Below, in pieces: positions 8,172 to 15,627 of a DNA stretch of 64,000 bases. The notes beneath the pieces are model-generated. The model worked only from the letters and a program-made list of their open reading frames with translations. It was not told the DNA's origin and made no database searches. The stretch covers positions 496,001 through 560,000 of the forward strand of contig NZ_MTSE01000002.1 in NCBI RefSeq assembly GCF_002154225.1, given 5' to 3'. Position numbers and translations under genes: made by a program. The number at the start of each line of letters is the position of its first letter. Positions within the stretch are counted from its first letter, which is position 1. This stretch comes from Hymenobacter crusticola. Its GTDB lineage: Bacteria > Bacteroidota > Bacteroidia > Cytophagales > Hymenobacteraceae.

Positions 8172-8578
8172 CCTTTTTGACGCTAGGACGCATGAAACTG
8201 ACCGAAAAGAAAGACAACGCAGCGCTTGCAGTCCAACTAGCGGATTTCTTGCTCTTGGTGCTGCAACTTGTTCCTACTGTACTTTGGTGGCTTTTGGCAA
8301 CGCTGGTGTTTGCCGTTGTGAACCTGATCTTCATTAAGGAGGTTTGGCCCAACACACCCAAGGCTGAGTATTTCCTAGTAGGCATGCTCTCTACGTCTTT
8401 GCTGCTACTGGTCTGGATGGCGTCAAGCATGGCGTGGCGCATCGCCAATCACGTCAAGACTAATTCTTGGAGCGTGGCGTGGCGTTTGGCGGCGGTGCTA
8501 GGTTTTTTGGGCGCTACCGGCATCACGGCCATGGCCTTGGTAGCCCTGAGTATTCATTTACTTGAAAAGCTAGCTTGA
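8168..8578 (+). CDS. Small membrane protein
   Basis: Unrecognised 136-aa protein, with the ATG at 8168 chosen because it overlaps the upstream stop. A GTG two codons earlier and an ATG eight codons later (MKLTEKK) are alternatives. Three hydrophobic segments are visible (about 25-50, 65-85 and 105-130). It closes the row of three overlapping membrane genes that follows the ferritin-like protein. Confidence 0.55.
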   Translation: MTFLTLGRMKLTEKKDNAALAVQLADFLLLVLQLVPTVLWWLLATLVFAVVNLIFIKEVWPNTPKAEYFLVGMLSTSLLLLVWMASSMAWRIANHVKTNSWSVAWRLAAVLGFLGATGITAMALVALSIHLLEKLA

Positions 8579-8595
8579 TACAATCGCTTCATGCT

Positions 8596-9039
8596 ATGAA
8601 ACGTAGCTCTCTGGCTCGCAAGGCTAGGCACCCTGCACGCCACCGCACCCCGTATCTTTTTCTAGCGTTCATAACTACTTTAGCAGGCCTAGCTTCCCGA
8701 AAATACGGGGGCTATTTGCCGACTTTTATCAGTGCCTACGCTGGCGATGCGCTCTGGGCAATGCTAGTATTTTGGCTTATTAGAATTGCATTCAGCAGAA
8801 AACCTAGCTGGTGGGTCGCCAGTAGAGCGCTCGTTTTTGCGTTTGCCATCGAGGTCAGTCAGCTTTATCACGCGCCCTGGCTCGATTGGCTGCGTAGTAC
8901 AACCCTAGGGAGCTTGGTGCTGGGGCATGGGTTCTTGTGAAGCGACCTAGCCTGCTATACCGTGGGTGTGGCATTCGGTTTTGTTCTGGAGAAATGGGTG
9001 ATGGCTAAGCTCGGCAGGAACCGGGTGGAGTTAGTTTAA
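8596..9039 (+). pseudogene. DUF2809-like gene interrupted by an in-frame TGA
   Basis: The product resembles the DUF2809 family of small membrane proteins: segments GYLPTFISAYAGDALWA, EVSQLYHAPWLDWLR and LVLGHGFL are characteristic. The family normally continues from the last segment with W-S-D-L and a final membrane helix. Here the Trp position is TGA (8938-8940). The same frame then reads on sensibly as SDLACYTVGVAFGFVLEKW to a TAA at 9037-9039. The intact protein would be about 147 aa, whereas the truncated one is 114 aa and lacks its last helix. A single G-to-A change (TGG to TGA) explains it. It may be a true nonsense mutation or a base-calling error. Confidence 0.7.
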
Positions 9040-9131
9040 CTAACGGAAACTGTTCATCAGGTCTTTGCAGTTTATGGGGGTACTATTTTGCAAGCTTGAC
9101 ATCAGAAAAGTCGCGACCCGCGGCTAACTGA

Positions 9132-9139
9132 TATATTTG
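9132..9139 (+). promoter_or_regulatory. Candidate -7 element for the PBP1A gene
   Basis: TATATTTG matches the Bacteroidota -7 consensus TAnnTTTG and lies 51 bases upstream of the PBP1A start. No clear -33 TTG is present at the usual spacing, so support is partial. Confidence 0.35.
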
Positions 9140-9190
9140 CCCCTCCGTTAACGGAGCTTATGGCTCTGGCTGGCTCCCAACACGTTCTGC

Positions 9191-11560
9191 ATGTCTGCTT
9201 CCCCTACCCTAAAAACAGATGAAACGCCCAAACGGCGTTGGCCTAATAGACTTTCGCGTGCTATCTGGGCCGCGTTTGTGATAGGGGCCGGCTTGTTTCT
9301 GCTTTACCCCATTTTGGTAAGTACCAACTTCTTGTTCCTGTTTGGTAAGTCGCCGAGCTTAGAAGAGTTGGAGAACCCCAAAGTAGAACAGCCCTCCGAG
9401 CTCTATACTGCTGATAATGTGTTGATTGGTACATACTTCCGCGAGAATCGTTCGCCGGTGCCGTACAATCAAATCTCGCCGCTCCTGATCAAGGCGCTCA
9501 TTGCAACCGAAGACGTTCGCTACTACAAGCACTCCGGTATCGATCCGCAAGCGATTGTGGGCTCGGTGTACGCAGTGCTGCAAGGTGACAAACGGGGTGG
9601 CAGCACCATCACGCAGCAGCTCGCCAAAAATCTCTATAAAACCCGCCGCGGCGAAACGCGGGGTGCCCTAGGGCATATTCCCGTTGTGAGCACACTGATC
9701 AGCAAAACCAAGGAGTGGCTGACAGCCGTGGAGCTAGAGCGGCGCTACACGAAGGAAGAAATTCTGCGGATGTATCTCAACACCGTGGAGTATGGCTCGG
9801 AGGCGTTCGGAATTAAAGTAGCCGCCAAGACCTTTTTTAACACTTCGCCCGATAGCCTCAAGCCCGAAGAAGCAGCCATGCTAGTAGGCGTGTTGAACAA
9901 TCCGACGGCGTATAACCCGAAGTTTCACCCCGAAAGCGCCCTAAAACGCCGCAACGTAGTGCTGGAGCGCATGGGGCAAGCTAGGTTCCTGAAAGCCGGC
10001 GCGGTCGATTCTTTGCAGAAGCTGCCTATTGCTCTGGATTATAAAGTCGTGAAGCACATCGATGGCCCCGATACGTACTTCCGTGGGGCGGTGGGGCAGT
10101 TTGTAAACGACTGGTGCGAGCAGAACGGCTACGACATGTACCGCGACGGGCTGCGCATCTACACCACCATCGATTCGCGCATGCAAGCCCACGCGGAAGA
10201 AGCTTTGCAGAAGCGCATGAAGACGCTGCAACAGCAGTTCGACCGATTCTGGCGCAACCGTGGCGGCAACCCGTGGGTAGACGACGACGGCCACGAAATT
10301 CCCAACTTCATCGAAACGCAGATTAAGCGCACCGAACTGTACAAAGAACTGGCGGATCGCTACAAAGGCCAGCCCGCCCGCCTCGATTCGGTTCTGCATG
10401 CCAAGCATCCCATCAAGGTCTTTACGTGGAAGGGCGACGGCGATACAACGCTGGTGATGTCGCCGCTCGATTCCTTAGCCTACTACAAGCACTTTCTGCA
10501 CGCCGGCATGATGACCATGGACCCGTTTACGGGCCAGGTAAAAGCGTGGGTAGGGGGTATCAACTTCCGCTTCTTTAAGTACGACCACGTGAAGCAAGGC
10601 AAGCGGCAGCCGGGTTCTACCTTCAAGCCGTTCGTGTACCTCACCGCCCTCGACAACGGCTACTCGCCTTGCGACCGGATTCGGGATGAGCGCGTGACGA
10701 TCAAGTATGTAGAGAACGGCAAGGATATGGAGTGGCAGCCCAAGAACGTGACGCGTTCTTACACCGGCACCAACATGACCCTACGCCACGCCATGGCCCG
10801 TTCTGTGAATTCCGTAACGGCTCAGCTGACGGAGAAGGTAGGTTGGAACAACGTGGCTCAGTACGCGCACAAAGTTGGGATACAAAGCAAGCTGCTCGAT
10901 GTTCCGAGCATTGGCCTAGGTTCGGCCGGTGATGTGAGCGTGTACGAAATGGTAGATGCATATAGCACCTTTGTCAACGGAGGCTTCCGCAGCGAACCGC
11001 AGTTTATCACCCGCATCGAAGACCGCAACGGCAACGTTATTAAGCAGTTCGATCCGCGGCAGAAGCGCGCCATCTCGCCTGAAACGGCGTGGCTCATGCT
11101 TTATATGCTGCGCGGTGGCATGGACGAGCCCGGTGGCACGTCGCAGGCCCTGTGGGAGTACGACTTGTGGAATAACAACAACCAGATAGGGGGCAAAACC
11201 GGCACCACGTCCAACTACTCCGATGGCTGGTACATGGGCGTTAGCAAAGACCTCGTAACCGGCGTGTGGGTTGGGGGCGAAGATCGGAGCATTCACTTCA
11301 CCAACTCGCAACAAGGAGAAGGTGGCCGCATGGCGCTGCCCATCTATGGCACGTACATGGAAAAACTTTACCAGGATAAAAACCTGGATATCACCATGGG
11401 GCCTTTCCCGAAACCGTCGGTGAAAATTACGAAAAAGTACAACTGTGTGTCGCCTGCCGAGCCCCGTCAGCGCCGCGATACGCCCGTGGATTCTATTGTA
11501 ACCGACGATCTGCTGGAGCGGATTAACAGCGGCACCATTGCGGTTCCAGATAGCTTATAA
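9191..11560 (+). CDS. Penicillin-binding protein 1A (bifunctional)
   Basis: Class A penicillin-binding protein of 789 aa. It polymerises lipid II into glycan strands and cross-links peptides in the periplasm. After a cytoplasmic tail and one membrane anchor (about 25-50) comes a GT51 glycosyltransferase domain with its catalytic Glu in ATEDVRYYKH (E107) and the GGSTITQQ motif (136-143). The transpeptidase domain has S476-T-F-K479, S-V-N (538-540) and K-T-G-T (669-672), so all active-site motifs are intact. The length fits Bacteroidota PBP1A. It has its own candidate promoter and is followed by a hairpin repeat. Confidence 0.95.
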   Translation: MSASPTLKTDETPKRRWPNRLSRAIWAAFVIGAGLFLLYPILVSTNFLFLFGKSPSLEELENPKVEQPSELYTADNVLIGTYFRENRSPVPYNQISPLLIKALIATEDVRYYKHSGIDPQAIVGSVYAVLQGDKRGGSTITQQLAKNLYKTRRGETRGALGHIPVVSTLISKTKEWLTAVELERRYTKEEILRMYLNTVEYGSEAFGIKVAAKTFFNTSPDSLKPEEAAMLVGVLNNPTAYNPKFHPESALKRRNVVLERMGQARFLKAGAVDSLQKLPIALDYKVVKHIDGPDTYFRGAVGQFVNDWCEQNGYDMYRDGLRIYTTIDSRMQAHAEEALQKRMKTLQQQFDRFWRNRGGNPWVDDDGHEIPNFIETQIKRTELYKELADRYKGQPARLDSVLHAKHPIKVFTWKGDGDTTLVMSPLDSLAYYKHFLHAGMMTMDPFTGQVKAWVGGINFRFFKYDHVKQGKRQPGSTFKPFVYLTALDNGYSPCDRIRDERVTIKYVENGKDMEWQPKNVTRSYTGTNMTLRHAMARSVNSVTAQLTEKVGWNNVAQYAHKVGIQSKLLDVPSIGLGSAGDVSVYEMVDAYSTFVNGGFRSEPQFITRIEDRNGNVIKQFDPRQKRAISPETAWLMLYMLRGGMDEPGGTSQALWEYDLWNNNNQIGGKTGTTSNYSDGWYMGVSKDLVTGVWVGGEDRSIHFTNSQQGEGGRMALPIYGTYMEKLYQDKNLDITMGPFPKPSVKITKKYNCVSPAEPRQRRDTPVDSIVTDDLLERINSGTIAVPDSL

Positions 11561-11577
11561 TGACTAAACCCGAATAA

Positions 11578-11605
11578 GTAGAGACGCAATATTTTGCGTC
11601 TCTAC
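11578..11605. repeat. Perfect hairpin repeat, 12-bp arms
   Basis: GTAGAGACGCAA (11578-11589), the loop TATT, and the exact reverse complement (11594-11605) make a perfect stem-loop 17 bases after the PBP1A stop. There is no T-run, so it is not a classic terminator. It resembles the short intergenic palindromes that are scattered in many copies through some bacterial genomes. Only one copy was seen here. Confidence 0.6.
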
Positions 11606-11667
11606 ACTGGTCTCATAACCTAGAAAGTTAGCTGGAAACCAGTTTCTAAGTGTAGCCCGAAGAGTAT

Positions 11668-12585
11668 TTACTCATCTTCCCCGTAAAAGGACTCTAAAGC
11701 AGGCTGGAGCTCCTTATATTCAAACGTGAAGCCTTGCTGCAAGGCCTTTTCGGCACTCACCCGTTGGCTGTAAAGTACGATTTCGCTCATTTCGCCCATC
11801 ATCAGCTTCAGGCCAAAAGCAGGTACTTTAGGCAGTACCAACGGGCGGTGCATCACGGCGGCCAGCGTTTCGGTAAACTCTTGGTTGGTGACGGGGCTAG
11901 GGGCTACGGCGTTGTAAATGCCGTGCCACTGTGGCTCCTCTAGCGCTTGGATGAAAAGACGGCAGACATCATCCAAGTGAATCCACGACATGTATTGTTT
12001 GCCGGAGCCAAGCACTACGCCTGCCCCTAGCTTCATCGGACGGGCGAGCTGCGGCAAGGCGCCCCCCTCCGAACTTAGCACAATGCCAAGGCGCATAACT
12101 ACCGTGCGGATACCTAAGTCGTGGACCTTCAGACCGGCCAGTTCCCACTTATAGGATACATCTGCCAAAAAATCTTCGGAAGGAGCTGGTGCCGTTTCCT
12201 CGTCTACAAGTTGGTCGCCGCTGTCTCCGTAAATGCCAATAGCCGAGGCTGATAGAAACGCTTGCACATGGTGGTTGGGCTTGGCTAGCTCCCGAAAAAG
12301 CAACTCGGTACCACCCAAGCGACTATCCATAATATCGCGCTTGCGCTCAGTCGTCCACTTCCCCTCCGATACGCTGGCCCCAGCCAGATTAATAAGATAA
12401 TCGGCGTAGGGAATGGCTGCTTCGTCGATGGTGCCCCGACTAGGATCCCAGCGGAAACTCCGGTGGCGCCCCGTATTCGCCTGACGGCTCAGTAAGGCCA
12501 CATCGTAGCCTGCATCGATGAGCATGTCGGCTAGGCGAGAGCCAATCAGGCCCGTACCCCCCGTGATGAGAACTTTGCGCGTCAT
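11668..12585 (-). CDS. TIGR01777-family NAD-dependent epimerase-like protein
   Basis: Extended short-chain dehydrogenase of 305 aa of the TIGR01777/YfcH type. The N-terminal nucleotide-binding motif is plain (GGTGLIGSRLADML). The family signatures YLINLAGASV, FLSASAIGIYG and YMSWIHLDDV follow, and the C-terminal part carries the DUF1731-like end (EIVLYSQRVSAEKALQQGF). Homologues are annotated as cell-division inhibitors or epimerases, but the substrate is unknown. It stands alone, convergent with the PBP1A gene. Confidence 0.88.
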   Translation of the reverse strand: MTRKVLITGGTGLIGSRLADMLIDAGYDVALLSRQANTGRHRSFRWDPSRGTIDEAAIPYADYLINLAGASVSEGKWTTERKRDIMDSRLGGTELLFRELAKPNHHVQAFLSASAIGIYGDSGDQLVDEETAPAPSEDFLADVSYKWELAGLKVHDLGIRTVVMRLGIVLSSEGGALPQLARPMKLGAGVVLGSGKQYMSWIHLDDVCRLFIQALEEPQWHGIYNAVAPSPVTNQEFTETLAAVMHRPLVLPKVPAFGLKLMMGEMSEIVLYSQRVSAEKALQQGFTFEYKELQPALESFYGEDE

Positions 12586-12740
12586 TCTTTTTTAGGGCCA
12601 ATAGGTTAGTACGTTCTGCCAATCAGAAGCTAGCTATTCTACGCAACAGCTAATGGAAGGTGAACCGTGATGCAAACTAACAGAAGACTGCAATCTGTCA
12701 ACTACCCTAGGCAAGCAGAAGCTGGTGGGTACTAGTCGAA

Positions 12741-13424
12741 CTATTTACCAATTAAGCGCAAAAATTCACTGCGCAGCGCGTCGCTCTGCCCAAAGGCGCC
12801 GCCATACTCAGCCGTTAGCGTACCGCTGCTGGTGTCATTAACGCCGCGGCTCATCACGCATAAGTGGTCAGCTTCAATGAGTACGGCCACGTCGTCGGTG
12901 CCTAAGGCTTGTTTGAGCTCCTCGGCAATCTGGCGGGTCAGACGTTCCTGCACCTGCGGCCGCCGCGCGTAATACTGCACCACCCGGTTTAGCTTCGAAA
13001 GGCCAACTACATGCTCGCCAGGTAGATAAGCTACGTGTGCCTTGCCAATGATGGGCACGAAGTGGTGCTCACAGCAGGAGAAGAGGGTAATATCGCGTTC
13101 CACCAGCATCTGCTGGTACTGATAACGGTTAGCAAAAAGTCGTACCTCCGGCCGATGCACCGGATCAAGGCCCTTAAACCACTCGTGCACAAACATTTTT
13201 GCTACGCGACGGGGCGTACCGTTCAAACTATCGTCGTTGAGGTCTAAACCCAACAGATTCATGATCTCGCGGAAGTGCTCGGCAATGCCGGCAACCTTTT
13301 CTTCATCGCTCAGGGCAAATGCATCAGTGCGAAGTGGTGTACGCAAATCGGGAGCAAGATGAGCGTCAGTGTGAGGGACGGGAGAGCCGTCCGTGGCAGC
13401 TGCCGCGGGCACGGATTTATCCAT
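12741..13424 (-). CDS. folE: GTP cyclohydrolase I
   Basis: Converts GTP to 7,8-dihydroneopterin triphosphate, the first step of folate and tetrahydropterin synthesis. The 227-aa protein has a variable N-terminus of about 40 residues and then the conserved core. The zinc ligands are visible as C118 and H121 (CEHH, 118-121) and C189 (in [11 protein letters not shown]). HVAYLPG and GLSKLNR are also present. Its start overlaps the end of the upstream PTPS gene by eight bases, so the pair is co-translated and probably channels product to that enzyme. Confidence 0.95.
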   Translation of the reverse strand: MDKSVPAAAATDGSPVPHTDAHLAPDLRTPLRTDAFALSDEEKVAGIAEHFREIMNLLGLDLNDDSLNGTPRRVAKMFVHEWFKGLDPVHRPEVRLFANRYQYQQMLVERDITLFSCCEHHFVPIIGKAHVAYLPGEHVVGLSKLNRVVQYYARRPQVQERLTRQIAEELKQALGTDDVAVLIEADHLCVMSRGVNDTSSGTLTAEYGGAFGQSDALRSEFLRLIGK

Positions 13425-13824
13425 GGTATTCTACAGAGTTACGGTCGGTTTCGTGCAGCGTGACCGATAAGGCGAGGTGCGGAGCTAGGTGGGGCCGCAG
13501 CCGCTGCCAAATCACGATGGCAATATTTTCAGCCGTAGGGTTGAGGGCACGGAAATCTTCCGTGTCAAGATTCAAATTTCGATGATCAAAGGTATCCAGA
13601 ATCTCGCGCTTCACCAGCTTGCTCAGATTCTTCATGTCGTACACATAGCCCGTGTCCGGATCGATTGGGCCCGTCAAACGAACGGTCAGTTCATAGTTGT
13701 GACCGTGGTAGTTAGGGTTGTTGCACTTGCCAAACACCTCCTGGTTCTGCTCATCGCTCCAGGCTGGGTTGTGCAGACGGTGTGCGGCATTAAAGTGCTC
13801 GGTGCGACAAACAGTGACTTGCAT
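13417..13824 (-). CDS. 6-pyruvoyltetrahydropterin synthase family, PTPS-I-like
   Basis: Zinc enzyme of 135 aa that acts on dihydroneopterin triphosphate. Zinc ligands H15, H40 and H42 are visible, with catalytic C34 and the D80-H81 pair. The spacing C-x5-H-G-H ([11 protein letters not shown]) is that of biopterin-forming PTPS enzymes, whereas QueD proteins have C-x3-H-G-H. The following [14 protein letters not shown] also resembles the eukaryotic enzyme. Its overlap with folE supports a tetrahydropterin route rather than queuosine. No sepiapterin reductase is adjacent, so the final product is uncertain, and QueD annotation by similarity alone may be wrong. Confidence 0.85.
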   Translation of the reverse strand: MQVTVCRTEHFNAAHRLHNPAWSDEQNQEVFGKCNNPNYHGHNYELTVRLTGPIDPDTGYVYDMKNLSKLVKREILDTFDHRNLNLDTEDFRALNPTAENIAIVIWQRLRPHLAPHLALSVTLHETDRNSVEYHG

Positions 13825-14207
13825 AGTCGTTCTGAACCGGTGGCTAGTGTTTTTGTTCGTGGAGCCTGCAAGTTACGGCTGATTTCAATGCTTTGTCATT
13901 GGACGCAAGCCCGGAAGCTACTAGGCTGTTAACTACAGCGCGAAGGAATTAGCAAGGCCTAAATGCTGTGCTCGTAGGCGCTTTGGGGGATGAAGGGTTA
14001 TGTGGTGCAAACGCAAGAAAAGATGAGTGATTTTTGCACTGTGTTTATATGCGTTGTAATGAATTTAACAAAATCGTACTGTATAGAGGAAACCCGACTG
14101 AAAGCCTACATACATGGCATGAGTATGGCTAAACTTGAAAAGTAGTTCTCCTGAACGAAGACCTAGCAATACTTGCAACTAACTTTCAATCAATTACTTA
14201 AGTTTTT
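13825..14207. other. 383-base divergent intergenic region
   Basis: This gap separates the PTPS/folE operon (minus) from a secreted coiled-coil protein (plus). It must hold both promoters. TAACTTTC at about 14180 is one base from the TAnnTTTG -7 consensus. No RNA gene, repeat or credible ORF was seen. Confidence 0.45.
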
Positions 14208-14915
14208 ATGAAAAAAGGCGTACTCCTCTCTTTGCTGGTGTTCGTGCTGACGGTAACCGGCTACGCGCAGAAGTCACCCGTCGATGAGACGGATATGGCA
14301 GTAAAAGGCATTCCTCGCAAAGGACAACGCGTTACTATTCAGTTGGATAGCAAGCGAGTGGATGAATCTTGGCAAAAACAACTGAACACTCAGTTCGGCA
14401 GTAAGCTAAAAAGCGACAAAGGTATTTATAGCCTCGACGGTATCATCATTGAGGATATTTCTAAGACTCCCATTCGGGTTATCAGTAAAGTAGACGCACA
14501 GCCAACAGGCACGTCAGTATGGTGGTCAATTGACCTAGGTAACGCTTATTTGAGCAAGGAAGCCACGCCAGTGCAGTGGAAAGCCGGTGAGAAATATTTA
14601 AAAGACTTCGCCCGGATGCTCTACCGCGAAGACTTGGCTGTGCAAGTAGCAGAGGCCGAAAAGCAGATGGTGGCTTCGCAGAACAACCACTTAGCCGTTA
14701 TCTCAAAAGCTGAAGCTATCAAGAAGGATATTGAGAAAAACAAAGCCCGTAAAGTTGAAATTCAGCAGCAATTGGCTCAAAACGCCGCCGAATTGCTACA
14801 GTACAACAACTTAGTCGACGCTAACCTGAAAGAACAAGAAGCCGCTCGGGCCGACATTGTAAATATGCGTGTGGCCTTGGAAGCTGTGAAGGACCGCGCT
14901 AATAAGATTGAATAG
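14208..14915 (+). CDS. Secreted protein with C-terminal coiled coil
   Basis: Unrecognised 235-aa exported protein. Residues 1-20 form a signal peptide (MKKGVLLSLLVFVLTVTGYA, cleaved before Q). Residues 25-130 look like a mixed alpha/beta domain. Residues about 145-235 are a heptad-rich coiled coil full of K, E, Q and A. It is monocistronic, with a strong hairpin terminator 40 bases after the stop. A periplasmic structural or scaffold role is possible but not demonstrated. Confidence 0.65.
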   Translation: MKKGVLLSLLVFVLTVTGYAQKSPVDETDMAVKGIPRKGQRVTIQLDSKRVDESWQKQLNTQFGSKLKSDKGIYSLDGIIIEDISKTPIRVISKVDAQPTGTSVWWSIDLGNAYLSKEATPVQWKAGEKYLKDFARMLYREDLAVQVAEAEKQMVASQNNHLAVISKAEAIKKDIEKNKARKVEIQQQLAQNAAELLQYNNLVDANLKEQEAARADIVNMRVALEAVKDRANKIE

Positions 14916-14955
14916 TTACAAGCTAGGTTACTATCTTTATTCCTACTACTTATAG

Positions 14956-14986
14956 AAAAAGCTCCGCCATTACGGCGGGGCTTTTT
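14956..14986 (+). terminator. Rho-independent terminator
   Basis: An A5 tract, an eight-pair stem (GCTCCGCC with GGCGGGGC, one G-T pair), a five-base loop and a T5 tract. The symmetric A/T tails let it work for the convergent genes on both sides. Confidence 0.85.
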
Positions 14987-15008
14987 CGCGTTAAATACAG
15001 CTGCGCTA

Positions 15009-15614
15009 CTACTGCATAGCTTTGCGTACCTGTTGCTCGGCCGCGTGTTCATCTTTCCACCCCACTATATGCACCGCTCCCCATTGACCGTGATGCAAGA
15101 ACCACAGCCGTAAACTAGCCTGTACAGCCGGGTAGTGCTGCTGTAGTGCCGCCCATGTGGTGACATCTGGAAGTATCTGCTGGCTAGGGCGGGAAGGCAC
15201 TGCTAAGATTATTTTTTCCAGCACGCCAGCCTCTTCCAGCACCAACAGGCCAATGGGTATAATTTCTAGGACGGTGCCGCTAGGCTCGCTCTCAGCAAGC
15301 ACGAGCACCGGCTGGGGCCGACCTGTCGGGAAGCTAGGAGTTGGCGTAGTGTAGGTGCCGGGAATGAAGCCATAATTACCCGGAAAGGGTAGGAACTCAA
15401 CGACGTAGTCGGTGCCAGCACGCTGGCGGCTGCGGAATTCTTTGCTGGCCGGATCATACATCTTCTCGTGATTAGTACCGGCTGGCGTTTCGATAACAGC
15501 CTGCAGTAGCTTGCGCTCTGAAGAGAAGGTAGGCAGATGAGCATAGTCGGGCTGGCAGCTAGCTAGCCCGAGTACAAGCAAAGCGAGCAAACTTCGACGC
15601 ACAATAAGCCACAT
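15009..15614 (-). CDS. Inorganic pyrophosphatase-like lipoprotein, metal site lost
   Basis: A 201-aa protein with the fold signature of family I soluble pyrophosphatase: VIETPAGTNHE, FPGNYGFIPG (with the conserved Tyr), IPIGLL and EKIILAVP. An N-terminal lipoprotein signal ends in LGLASC, so it is probably anchored in the envelope. The start is the ATG at 15614; a TTG three codons earlier is less likely. The metal-binding DGDPxD motif of active enzymes reads TGRPQP (97-102), so the three Asp ligands are replaced by Thr, Arg and Pro. The Asp near residue 132 is Leu, and the one at 127 is Glu. It is therefore probably not a pyrophosphatase. It is 13 bases downstream of the M1 peptidase gene, so they share an operon. 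Confidence 0.75.
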   Translation of the reverse strand: MWLIVRRSLLALLVLGLASCQPDYAHLPTFSSERKLLQAVIETPAGTNHEKMYDPASKEFRSRQRAGTDYVVEFLPFPGNYGFIPGTYTTPTPSFPTGRPQPVLVLAESEPSGTVLEIIPIGLLVLEEAGVLEKIILAVPSRPSQQILPDVTTWAALQQHYPAVQASLRLWFLHHGQWGAVHIVGWKDEHAAEQQVRKAMQ

Positions 15615-15627
15615 AACACGCAATCAA

